NCBI GenBank assembly: GCA_903879915.1
Contig: CAIRNJ010000112.1
Span: 1-36,380 of the forward strand
DNA: 36,380 nucleotides
Direction of reading: 5' to 3'
From: an uncultured Elusimicrobia bacterium
Lineage (GTDB): Bacteria > Elusimicrobiota > Elusimicrobia > Elusimicrobiales > UBA9959
The position numbers and the translations under genes are program-made. Shown in pieces: positions 1 through 7,671 of the stretch. The notes under the pieces are model-generated. The model saw only the letters and a program-made list of their open reading frames with translations, was not told the DNA's origin and did not search any database. Within the stretch, counting starts at the first letter, position 1, and every line of letters begins with the position of its first letter.

Positions 1-87
1 CCGTGCCCGCCCCTCATCACTCGGGCTCGGCGCTACGCAAGCCGAGCCCTCCGCGAAGGTTTTGTCAGCCCGGCCCGCGCCCGGCCC
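1..87. repeat. Partial copy of structured repeat element (copy 1)
   Basis: Bases 1-64 match 25343-25406 with a single mismatch (position 6), and 9-64 are identical. The block contains the 9-bp inverted repeat GGGCTCGGC (23-31) and GCCGAGCCC (41-49) around a 9-base loop. Bases 65-87 correspond to the right outer arm of the complete copy but have diverged. The left half lies outside the window. The element sits directly before the promoter region of the phosphatase gene. It is not obviously coding; what it does is unknown. Confidence 0.8.
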
Positions 88-119
88 TCAGCCTTTACGA
101 AGTCTTTTTTTATTTTTTG

Positions 120-125
120 TACAAT
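120..125 (+). promoter_or_regulatory. -10 box (TACAAT), probable leaderless promoter
   Basis: TACAAT lies six bases before the ATG at 132, inside an AT-rich stretch (101-125) that contrasts with the GC-rich surroundings. There is no Shine-Dalgarno sequence before the ATG, so transcription probably starts at or next to the start codon. No convincing -35 box was found. Confidence 0.45.
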
Positions 126-131
126 TGGTCC

Positions 132-848
132 ATGAACTTTATGAAAAAACGGTTGGTGCTGCTTTTCGTAGCGCTGGCTTTTGCGGGGTGTTCTCCCGCT
201 TTACGGGCCGCAGGCAAACGAGCGCATCTCGTAACGCTGCACGTTTATTACGTGCCTTCCGAACAATATAAGACCATCGAGTTCGCGCCTCCCCCCGCCC
301 CGGATTCCGCCGCGCAGAATGCCGACCGCGCCGTTATCATGGACTGGCAGGCTAAGCGCACCGAGGCCGACTGCGCCAAGGCCAATGAAACGGCCAAGGC
401 CGGGTACGATTCGTTCTGGGGAGCGAAAAGCCCTTTCCCCGCGCCGCTGCCGCCCGAAGTAAAAGAATTTTTCAGGCACGTGGGCTCCGACCTGGAAGAC
501 GCCGTCACCAACCTGAAGGACCGCTACCGGCGGCCCAGGCCTTATGCCGCCTATCCCGGCCAGGCCGTGCCGTGCATTGAAAAAAGCCGGGGTTATTCCT
601 ATCCCAGCGGCCACTCCACTTTCTCGCGGGTCTTCGCCAGCGTGCTGACGGATATAATGCCGGAGCGCAGGGACGAGTTCTTCGCCAAGGCCGACGAGAT
701 AGCGCTGGACAGGGTGATAGGCGGCGTGCATTTCCCCTCCGACATCGCCGCCGGCAAGGCGTTCGGCGACCAGTTCCACGCCGAGCTTCTTAAGTCGGAA
801 GTTTACCGCGAGGATATAGAGAAAGTAAAAACTTTCCTGATAAAATAA
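132..848 (+). CDS. Class A acid phosphatase-like (PAP2 superfamily) lipoprotein
   Basis: This is probably a periplasmic phosphomonoesterase or phosphatidic-acid phosphatase-type enzyme. The N-terminus has a basic start, a hydrophobic stretch and the lipobox LAFAGC with the lipid-modified Cys at about residue 20. The three PAP2 phosphatase motifs are present in order: KDRYRRPRP at about 129-137, PSGH at 158-161, and R194 with GGVHFPSD (His200, Asp204). These residues bind phosphate and form the phospho-histidine intermediate in the family. The spacing and sequence look more like PhoN-type class A acid phosphatases than lipid phosphatases, because there is no multi-pass membrane core. The start at 132 was chosen from the signal sequence; ATG 141 is an alternative. 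The reading frame stays open upstream through the repeat element, but that part does not look coding. trpS follows after three bases. The exact substrate cannot be told. Confidence 0.88.
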   Translation: MNFMKKRLVLLFVALAFAGCSPALRAAGKRAHLVTLHVYYVPSEQYKTIEFAPPPAPDSAAQNADRAVIMDWQAKRTEADCAKANETAKAGYDSFWGAKSPFPAPLPPEVKEFFRHVGSDLEDAVTNLKDRYRRPRPYAAYPGQAVPCIEKSRGYSYPSGHSTFSRVFASVLTDIMPERRDEFFAKADEIALDRVIGGVHFPSDIAAGKAFGDQFHAELLKSEVYREDIEKVKTFLIK

Positions 849-1853
<1,005 letters not shown>

Positions 1854-1870
1854 GAGGGCCGGGGCTTGCC

Positions 1871-2593
1871 TTACTGCAGCGTCTCCCTGCCGTTGATCGT
1901 CAGGCTGGTGAATTCCGCGTAGGCGCCCTGCGGGTTCCCTTCGGCCAGGCCGCTCACGAAAAATTTCTGCGACGGCGCGGCCGCCGCGTCCTCCGACTCC
2001 ACGCGCAGCGCCTGCCTGAATTCCTTGCCGTCCAGCGAATAAGAAACAGCGAAAGAATTGCCGGACCGGTCGAAGCGCAGGGCCTTCGCCTCTTTGGGGA
2101 TCTTTACCGCCGATTCCTTCAGCGGCGGGGCGGTTATCAGGAAAGCGTCGTCGTCTGGTTTGGGGCCGTTGCGCCGCTGTACCAGCAGTTTCAGCACGGC
2201 GGCCGGGCTGCCCAGGGACGGCCTTACGTATTCGCCCCCTGCCCAGACGCCGAAGGAAAACCTTTTCAGCCTGCCGGCGGGAACCTTGAAGCGGACGTGC
2301 GCTTCCGCGCTCCAGTTGCGGCCCGTTAGCTCCCTTGAAAGTATCAGGCCGGGGGAACGGCCGTTGAAGGGCATATCGTATGTATCGTCCTGTCCGGCGC
2401 CCAGCCGGTAGGAAAGCTCGCCGGAGGAGACGCTGTGCTCGCCGAAGGCGTCGTTCCAGCTGGTCCAGGTTTCCCAGTCGTCAATGGAGAAAGCGCCCTT
2501 TTTGTAGAGGGCAGGGTTGAACATGCAGCCGGCCAGCACCAGCAGCGCCGGCAGCAGCAGGTTCGTTGAGCGGCCCTTGAAAAAAGTGTTCAT
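1871..2593 (-). CDS. Putative lipoprotein with concanavalin/laminin G-like fold
   Basis: A 240-residue secreted protein with a lipoprotein signal (LVLAGC, Cys near residue 23). The body alternates short beta-type stretches with features such as SLDGKEF, common in LamG/concanavalin-like carbohydrate-binding or glycosidase-accessory domains (about residues 45-235). I see no catalytic motif. It lies downstream of the beta-barrel gene on the same strand, separated by a terminator, so its transcription is probably independent or by read-through. Function unknown; the fold assignment is an inference from sequence style only. Confidence 0.7.
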   Translation of the reverse strand: MNTFFKGRSTNLLLPALLVLAGCMFNPALYKKGAFSIDDWETWTSWNDAFGEHSVSSGELSYRLGAGQDDTYDMPFNGRSPGLILSRELTGRNWSAEAHVRFKVPAGRLKRFSFGVWAGGEYVRPSLGSPAAVLKLLVQRRNGPKPDDDAFLITAPPLKESAVKIPKEAKALRFDRSGNSFAVSYSLDGKEFRQALRVESEDAAAAPSQKFFVSGLAEGNPQGAYAEFTSLTINGRETLQ

Positions 2594-2609
2594 CGTTTTA
2601 CTGAATTAA

Positions 2610-2641
2610 AAACGGCCTGTTTCGCGGGAAACAGGCCGTTT
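2610..2641 (-). terminator. Intrinsic terminator after the beta-barrel gene
   Basis: A perfect 14-bp stem, AAACGGCCTGTTTC (2610-2623) and its complement (2628-2641), with a 4-base loop. Read on the minus strand the stem is followed by a short T run (TTTTT). It lies 34 bases past the stop of the 2676-3293 gene and before the start of the 1871-2593 gene. Confidence 0.85.
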
Positions 2642-2675
2642 ATCCGGCCGGTTCTGCGCGGCCGGGCGGCGCGGG

Positions 2676-3293
2676 TCAGAACGCCAGGCCTACGCCGAAG
2701 TTGATCTCCAGGCCGTCGAAGTTCTTCAGGTCCGCTACGCCGGCCCCGGCGCCGAAAGGATTGCTGACGGTGGCTTTCCTGACGAACCTGTAGCCCACGC
2801 CCAGGGTAGCGTGGCTCTCGATCTTACCCGAGGAGGTGTAGGTGATCCTTCCCATCGGCGAAAGGAAGGGGCTGGTTACGGGGGCGGTAGTTCCCGTAGA
2901 GTCAAGATCTCCGCTGGTAGCCGCGCCCAGCCAGAGGCCGAAATCGATGCCGAGGCTGTCCGTGTTCAAAGTCCGGAAAAAGGCGGTTATGCCCTGGAAA
3001 GTCACAACATGGTTGGCGGTGACCAGCGCGGCGCCGACCTTGTCCTCGGCCCTTACCTGCAGTTCTTCCACCCTGTAGCCCATCGTCAGGGACTCGTCCA
3101 TCTTTATGTTCAGCCCGTAGCCGGTGCCTATGCCCTGGTAGCGGGAGTCGGTAGGCATATAATACGAGCCGATAATGTCGAAGCCCATTCCCGCGGAGGC
3201 CCCGCTTTCGGCGCGGGAGCCGGCGGCGGAAGCCGTCTGCAGCGAGAAAGCCGTTAATGAAAGAACTAGCGCCAGTTTTGGTAAGTGTTTCAT
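2676..3293 (-). CDS. Outer-membrane beta-barrel-like protein
   Basis: A 205-residue secreted protein. Residues 1-23 are a typical cleavable signal peptide ending TASA|AG. The remainder is rich in Gly, Thr and aromatic residues with alternating polar/apolar stretches, and the protein ends in Phe after GVGLAF, the usual C-terminal signature of proteins folded into the outer membrane by the Bam machinery. The start is supported by a strong AAGGAG at 3299-3304, five bases away. It has its own promoter at 3343-3371 and a strong terminator at 2610-2641, so it looks like a single-gene, well-expressed unit. The specific family is not recognised; it could be a small porin-like or structural barrel. 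Confidence 0.75.
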   Translation of the reverse strand: MKHLPKLALVLSLTAFSLQTASAAGSRAESGASAGMGFDIIGSYYMPTDSRYQGIGTGYGLNIKMDESLTMGYRVEELQVRAEDKVGAALVTANHVVTFQGITAFFRTLNTDSLGIDFGLWLGAATSGDLDSTGTTAPVTSPFLSPMGRITYTSSGKIESHATLGVGYRFVRKATVSNPFGAGAGVADLKNFDGLEINFGVGLAF

Positions 3294-3342
3294 TTATTCT
3301 CCTTAATCATATAAAGGTCCGCCGGCCGCGGCGGTTTCAGGA

Positions 3343-3371
3343 ATTAAAATATATAGGGACCGCGTTGTCAA
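3343..3371 (-). promoter_or_regulatory. Sigma70-type promoter for the beta-barrel gene
   Basis: On the minus strand, TTGACA (3371-3366) is followed by a 17-base spacer and TTTAAT (3348-3343). The -35 box contains the TGA stop codon of dtd. A GC-rich hairpin-capable sequence (around 3321-3336) lies in the short leader before the AAGGAG ribosome binding site. Confidence 0.7.
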
Positions 3372-3835
3372 GACCGCCCGGGTTTCTTTTTGCCGTCGGC
3401 GGCGCTGTCCAGCCAGATGGTGACGGGGCCGTCGTTGAGGATCTCCACTTCCATGTCGGCGCCGAACACTCCGGTCTTTACCGGCACGCCCGTTCCCGCC
3501 AGGGACGCCGTGAAGTACTCATAAAGGTGGTTCGCTTCCGCGGGCTTCGCCGCTTTCGTGAAATCCGGGCGCCGGCCGCCGGCGGTGTCCGCGTAAAGCG
3601 TGAACTGGGAGATGACCAGGGCTTCGCCTTTTATATCGAGCACCGATTTGTCGAACTTCCCGGCGGCGTTGGAAAAGATCCTCAGGTTGGCGGTCTTCGC
3701 GGCCAGGAAATCGGCGTCCGCCTCCGAGTCCCCTTCCCCCACGCCCAGGAAAAGCACCAGGCCCGGCCCGATGGCCCTGTGTTCGCGGCCGGCTGTTACC
3801 CCGCCCCGCTTTACCCGCTGTATGAGCGCGCGCAT
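3368..3835 (-). CDS. dtd: D-aminoacyl-tRNA deacylase
   Basis: Hydrolyses D-amino acids (and misattached glycine) from tRNA, a chiral proofreading step in the cytoplasm. The 155 residues match the DTD family: N-terminus MRALIQRV, the SQFTLYAD motif (SQxxL, catalytic Ser/Gln region) at about 75-82, and the cross-subunit Gly-cisPro motif within NDGPVT near 133-138. Length is close to the usual 145-150 residues, with a short charged tail. A TATAAT on the minus strand (3852-3847) lies 11 bases before the ATG and may be the -10 box. Confidence 0.95.
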   Translation of the reverse strand: MRALIQRVKRGGVTAGREHRAIGPGLVLFLGVGEGDSEADADFLAAKTANLRIFSNAAGKFDKSVLDIKGEALVISQFTLYADTAGGRRPDFTKAAKPAEANHLYEYFTASLAGTGVPVKTGVFGADMEVEILNDGPVTIWLDSAADGKKKPGRS

Positions 3836-3876
3836 AGTCCGGCCTTATTATATTCAATTTGCCGGCGGCGCCGCAC

Positions 3877-3905
3877 TTGATACGCCGTTGCCCGATAGTT
3901 ATAAT
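3877..3905 (+). promoter_or_regulatory. Near-consensus sigma70 promoter for the Lrp/AsnC-domain gene
   Basis: TTGATA (3877-3882), a 17-base spacer, and TATAAT (3900-3905). Shortly after the expected start of transcription there is a 6-bp stem GCGGGC/GCCCGC (3915-3931), then the ribosome binding site TAAGGA (3949-3954) and ATG at 3962. Confidence 0.75.
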
Positions 3906-3961
3906 AGGTGGCAGGCGGGCCCGAGGCCCGCTGGAACTACCGAAGGCTTAAGGAAAATATT

Positions 3962-4195
3962 ATGGTTACCGGACTTGTGCTTGTGAAACTTCTGCCGGGC
4001 AAGGAACAGCAGACCCTGGCTAAACTGCGCTCGCTGGAATGCGTGGTCCATATGTCCGCCGTGTTCGGCCGCTGGGACCTGGTGCTGGATATGGAAACGG
4101 AAGACCTGCCCTCCCTTTCGAACGTAGTGGTGCAGAAAATACGTTCCATACCGGGCGTGCTGTCCACTGAAACCCTGGTCACGACCTCGCTGTAG
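3962..4195 (+). CDS. Stand-alone Lrp/AsnC effector-binding (RAM) domain protein
   Basis: A 77-residue protein made only of the ligand-binding alpha-beta domain of Lrp/AsnC regulators, with no DNA-binding helix-turn-helix. It begins VTGLVLVKLLPGKEQ and contains the typical centre where the effector sits (HMSAVFGRWDLVLDMET), ending with the VxxKIRSIPGVLSTET strand-helix pattern. Free-standing copies are known to form ring-like oligomers and bind amino acids or partner Lrp proteins. ATG 3962 is chosen over an upstream in-frame ATG (3908) because TAAGGA lies seven bases before it and 3908 would be at or ahead of the transcription start. Its partner or ligand is unknown. Confidence 0.85.
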   Translation: MVTGLVLVKLLPGKEQQTLAKLRSLECVVHMSAVFGRWDLVLDMETEDLPSLSNVVVQKIRSIPGVLSTETLVTTSL

Positions 4196-4291
4196 AACGT
4201 CGCCGGGCGGCCCAGGAACGCGCGTTTACCCGCAGCGTTGCTTTTTCCGGCAGCCTGCAGCCCGGCCGCCGCCGGGAGCGGGTGGGAATTT

Positions 4292-4819
4292 ATGAAGATA
4301 AACAATAATGTACTTGCTGTCTTTCTTGCCGCGGTCCTTTGCGGCCTCTGCTGCGCGGAGGAAAAAAGCGGGACCCCGGGGATAGTTTCTCTGACCATGC
4401 CCGATGGTTCCATGGTGGAGGCGGAACTCGCGCTCACCCCCCAGGCCCAGGAGCGCGGGCTGATGTTCCGGGAAACGCTGCCCGACAGCGCGGGCATGCT
4501 GTTCGCCTTCAAAGAGGACGGGCCCAGGACTTTCTGGATGAAGAACACCTACATAAGCCTGGATATAGTGTTCCTCGACGGGAACATGAAGGTCAGGAAC
4601 ATCTTTCACAGGGTGCCGCGGTCGAACCCGGAACAGCCGGAGATAGAGGTGGCCAGAGTTTCAGCCCCCGCTAAATTCGTGCTGGAACTGGCGGCCGGCA
4701 AGGCGAAAAAATGCCGCCTGAAGCCGGACTACGTGATAAAGGCGTCCCCCTCCCTGATAACGAAAGCGGCCGCCCCGCGCGCCGCTCCCAAAGGCAAGGC
4801 CGCGGCAGGCGGCAAGTGA
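4292..4819 (+). CDS. DUF192 family exported protein
   Basis: A 175-residue protein with a signal peptide or lipoprotein-like leader (residues 1-22, ending CGLCCAEE) followed by a DUF192 domain. The family hallmarks are clear: QERGLMFRETL, GMLFAF, FWMKNTYISLDIVFLDG, and a C-terminal ELAAGKAKK segment. DUF192 domains are small beta-rich proteins found in bacteria and archaea, often exported and sometimes linked to solute-binding or envelope functions, but no activity is established. The Ala/Lys-rich tail (from about 155) looks disordered. The start was chosen at the ATG that gives a complete signal sequence. The 96 bases upstream hold no recognisable promoter. Confidence 0.9.
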   Translation: MKINNNVLAVFLAAVLCGLCCAEEKSGTPGIVSLTMPDGSMVEAELALTPQAQERGLMFRETLPDSAGMLFAFKEDGPRTFWMKNTYISLDIVFLDGNMKVRNIFHRVPRSNPEQPEIEVARVSAPAKFVLELAAGKAKKCRLKPDYVIKASPSLITKAAAPRAAPKGKAAAGGK

Positions 4820-4832
4820 CCCTGCTTCCCTT

Positions 4833-5381
4833 TTAATGCTTTTTTTGCGCTTCTTTCGTGGCGTTCTGGATTATTGAGGAAATATCCGGCGTGCCGGCCC
4901 CTTCGGGCATCAGGGAGGCCGGGGAGGTCCCGTTCTCGCCGGGGATGCCGAAGCCTTTCGCGGGCTGCATCCTAGGGATGACGGTGGCGGCGGCTTTTTT
5001 AGGCGCGGGTTTCACCGCCGCAGCGGGCGCGGCCGTGGCCTTTTTTACTTCCGGCGCCGCGGGCGCGTCCTCGGCCGCGGCTTCCGCCTCGGCTTCCCTG
5101 GCGTAGCCGGCGTTGGTCTGTTTGAACATCTCGATGGAGCCGCCCCCGCCGAGGGATTCAGGCCTGCTGGCCGGGTTATAGCCGGGGTTGGGGGTGGCGC
5201 TGCGGATAGTGTTGTCGGCCTTGAAGGGATCGGCCTCGGCGGCCGGCGGCGGCGCCTCCTCCGAATTGCCCCTTATGTAATGCTTTATCCCGAAAATAAG
5301 GGCAAGGGTAAGGAGGACGCCCAGAATTATCAGCTTTGCCAGTGTAAACCCTTCGTTGCGGTGCGGAGTGTAATCGTTCAT
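4833..5381 (-). CDS. Membrane-anchored Ala/Pro-rich protein with pilin-like N-terminus
   Basis: A 182-residue protein of no recognised family. The N-terminus, NEGFTLAKLIILGVLLTLAL, follows the type IV prepilin pattern (short basic leader, G|FTL, then about 20 hydrophobic residues). However, the position-5 Glu of true pilins is Lys here. After one membrane helix (about 12-32) the rest is low-complexity, rich in Ala, Pro and Lys, consistent with a disordered periplasmic stretch. The ATG is preceded by GAGG at a reasonable distance. It may be an atypical pseudopilin, or simply a membrane-tethered linker protein that happens to resemble one. Confidence 0.65.
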   Translation of the reverse strand: MNDYTPHRNEGFTLAKLIILGVLLTLALIFGIKHYIRGNSEEAPPPAAEADPFKADNTIRSATPNPGYNPASRPESLGGGGSIEMFKQTNAGYAREAEAEAAAEDAPAAPEVKKATAAPAAAVKPAPKKAAATVIPRMQPAKGFGIPGENGTSPASLMPEGAGTPDISSIIQNATKEAQKKH

Positions 5382-5428
5382 AGAACCTCGCGTGACCCGC
5401 TGCCGTAACGCGCGGGACGGTTTTTTTT

Positions 5429-5458
5429 AGTCTACATTAATTACGCGCGGTATTTCAA
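5429..5458 (-). promoter_or_regulatory. Possible promoter of the pilin-like gene
   Basis: On the minus strand TTGAAA (5458-5453), an 18-base spacer and TAGACT (5434-5429). A run of eight A follows on the minus strand in the leader. Moderate match only. Confidence 0.4.
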
Positions 5459-5497
5459 TCGGGCCGGTCCGCGTTTCTTCCCGTCTTTATTTTTATG

Positions 5498-5503
5498 TAG
5501 AAT
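5498..5503 (+). promoter_or_regulatory. -10 box (TAGAAT), probable leaderless promoter
   Basis: TAGAAT ends seven bases before ATG 5511, and there is no ribosome binding site in the preceding AT-rich stretch. The upstream -35 region is weak. Same arrangement as at 120, 12688, 18328 and 25251. Confidence 0.4.
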
Positions 5504-5510
5504 AAATCTA

Positions 5511-5837
5511 ATGGGCATTTGGACCAACGCTTTTAAACTGCCGAACCATCCTGACGTTACCGCCGGGGAAAAGGTTTACCTGTCCGGGCTGGCGGACAAG
5601 GTCCGCGGCCGGAAGATGGAATTCACCACCGCGCTGGCCATGGAGAGCACCAAACCGCTCCATAATCTGGGCGCCCAGGCGCTGATCTTCCTTACTCCGA
5701 TACTCTCCGAGCTGTTCGGCCGCGCGGAGTCGGAAAGAATAATCAAGCTGCTGGAAAACCCCAAAGCTGTGGATTTCTTTTTACAAGAACTTAACGGAAC
5801 CTCTAACGGAGCCAATCATGTCAAAAAAAGACCTTGA
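5511..5837 (+). CDS. Small helical protein of unknown function, overlapping the MutL-family gene
   Basis: A 108-residue protein that I do not recognise. It looks mainly alpha-helical and soluble, with a segment of hydrophobic character (LGAQALIFLTPILSELF, about residues 53-69) and no signal peptide or cysteine. Its last 20 bases overlap the start of the MutL-family gene in another frame, which implies translational coupling and probably a linked function. The likely start is the ATG right behind a TAGAAT box. It may be an adaptor or accessory subunit for the ATPase that follows; that is inferred from position only. Confidence 0.7.
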   Translation: MGIWTNAFKLPNHPDVTAGEKVYLSGLADKVRGRKMEFTTALAMESTKPLHNLGAQALIFLTPILSELFGRAESERIIKLLENPKAVDFFLQELNGTSNGANHVKKRP

Positions 5838-7611
5838 GATCATAATCGCCACGGACTGCGGCAGTACCACCACTAAAGCCATCCTGATAGAGAAAAAAGG
5901 CGACACTTACCGCCAGACCTTCAGGGGCGAAGCCCCCACCACGGTGGAGGCTCCGTTCGAGGACGTCACCAAAGGCGTGCTCAACGCCATCACCGAGGTG
6001 GAGGAACTTTCCGGCCGGAAGATCCTGGACGGCGAAAAGATCCTGACGCCCAACAACGGCAACGTAGGCGCGGATATCTACGTTTCCACCTCTTCGGCCG
6101 GCGGCGGCCTGCAGATGATGGTGGCCGGGGCCGTCAAGGCCATGACCGGCGAATCGGCGCAGCGCTGCGCGCTGGGCGCCGGCGCCATCGTGATGGACGT
6201 GCTGGCCTCCAACGACGGCCGCGCGGACCACGAGAAGATAGAGCGCATCCGCCAGCTGCGGCCCGACATGATGCTGCTTTCCGGCGGCACCGACGGCGGC
6301 AGCGTGACCCACGTGGTGGAGCTGGCGCAGTTCCTGAAGGCCGCCGACCCCAAGCCGCGCCTGGGCGCCTCCTATAAGCTTCCCGTAATTTACGCCGGCA
6401 ACAACAAGGCGCAGGGGCAGGTAAAGGAGATCCTGGACTCGAGCACGGCGCTGATCGTCACCGAGAACCTGCGGCCTTCCCTGGAGAAAGAGAACCTGAT
6501 GCCGGCCCGCCACAAGATCCACGACATTTTCCTCGAGCACGTGATGCAGCAGGCCCCCGGCTACCCTAAGCTGATGAAGATGGTGGGCGCGCCTATCATG
6601 CCCACCCCCGCGGCCGTAGGCGTGATGACGGAGAAGTTCGCCAAGGCCAATAATTTCAACGTGCTGGCCGTGGACATCGGCGGCGCCACCACCGACGTGT
6701 TCTCTGTCTTCTCGGAAGTATTCAACCGCACCGTCAGCGCCAACCTCGGCATGAGCTACTCCATCTCCAACGTGATGGCCGAGGCCGGGCTGCCCAATAT
6801 CCTGCGCTGGCTGCCTTTCAGCCTCGACGAGCAGGACCTCAGGAACCGCCTGAAGAACAAGATGATACGCCCCACCACCATCCCGGCTACGGTTGAGGAC
6901 CTGCAGGTGGAGCACGCCGTGGCGCGCGAAGCGCTGCGCCTGGCCTTCGACCAGCACAAGGCGCTGGCGGTGGGCCTGAAGGGCGTGCAGCAGGAGCGCT
7001 CCATCTCCGACGCTTTTGCCCAGACCTCCAGCGGCCAGAGCCTCATCAGCCTGATGAACCTTAACTACATCATCGGTTCGGGCGGGATCCTCGCGCATTC
7101 CCCCCGCCGCACGCAGTCCATGCTTATGATGATAGACGCCTACCAGCCGGAAGGCGTTACCATGATAGCCGTCGACTCCATCTTCATGATGCCGCACCTG
7201 GGCGTGCTGGCGCAGATAAGCGAGAAAGCGGCCCTCGACGTGTTCTACCACGATTGCCTGGTGCGGCTGGGCACCTGCCTGGCCCCGAAAGGCCTGGACA
7301 AGGAAGGCCAGGTCATAATGGACTGGGAACTCGTCGAGGAGGGCGGCCGGCGCCACAGCGGCGAGCTGCGCTTCGGCGATATCCTGCACGTCCCGTTCGA
7401 ATCCCCCAAGGGCAAGGCCATCGTGAAGCCGGCCAAGGGCTTCGACATGGGCGCCGGGCCCGGCAACAAGGTGGAAGCGAATATAGAGGGCGGCGTGGTG
7501 GGCGTGGTGCTCGACGGGCGCGGCAGGCCGTTCGACCTGGCCAAGACGCCGGCCAAGCGCATCGCCGACCTCAACAAGTGGTACAAGGCGATGGACATGT
7601 ATCCGGTGTAA
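5818..7611 (+). CDS. MutL/GlmL-family ASKHA ATPase (glutamate mutase L-like)
   Basis: A 597-residue member of the family that includes MutL/GlmL, the protein encoded beside the B12-dependent glutamate mutase and thought to act as its ATP-driven reactivation or assembly factor. The actin/Hsp70-type nucleotide fold is visible: phosphate-1 loop ATDCGSTTTKAI at 11-22, a Gly-rich stretch SSAGGGLQMMVAGA near 98-111, GGTDGG near 161, and the second phosphate loop VDIGGATTD at 285-293. It is longer than the clostridial GlmL proteins I recall (about 460 residues); residues from about 480 form an extra C-terminal domain. ACGGAG precedes the ATG. No mutase subunit gene (MutE/GlmE, MutS/GlmS) is in the window, so glutamate mutase reactivation is not supported here. 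The partner is probably one of the neighbours. Confidence 0.88.
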   Translation: MSKKDLEIIIATDCGSTTTKAILIEKKGDTYRQTFRGEAPTTVEAPFEDVTKGVLNAITEVEELSGRKILDGEKILTPNNGNVGADIYVSTSSAGGGLQMMVAGAVKAMTGESAQRCALGAGAIVMDVLASNDGRADHEKIERIRQLRPDMMLLSGGTDGGSVTHVVELAQFLKAADPKPRLGASYKLPVIYAGNNKAQGQVKEILDSSTALIVTENLRPSLEKENLMPARHKIHDIFLEHVMQQAPGYPKLMKMVGAPIMPTPAAVGVMTEKFAKANNFNVLAVDIGGATTDVFSVFSEVFNRTVSANLGMSYSISNVMAEAGLPNILRWLPFSLDEQDLRNRLKNKMIRPTTIPATVEDLQVEHAVAREALRLAFDQHKALAVGLKGVQQERSISDAFAQTSSGQSLISLMNLNYIIGSGGILAHSPRRTQSMLMMIDAYQPEGVTMIAVDSIFMMPHLGVLAQISEKAALDVFYHDCLVRLGTCLAPKGLDKEGQVIMDWELVEEGGRRHSGELRFGDILHVPFESPKGKAIVKPAKGFDMGAGPGNKVEANIEGGVVGVVLDGRGRPFDLAKTPAKRIADLNKWYKAMDMYPV

Positions 7612-7671
7612 GAACTGTCGGGGGTCGGGAGTCAGGAAAAAATTCCGCTTGGTTTTTTTAAGGAGAAATAT

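Noticed and set aside
5818-7611. DNA mismatch repair MutL
   Set aside because: The name is shared, but the protein has the ASKHA phosphate loops of the glutamate mutase L family and no GHKL ATPase motifs.
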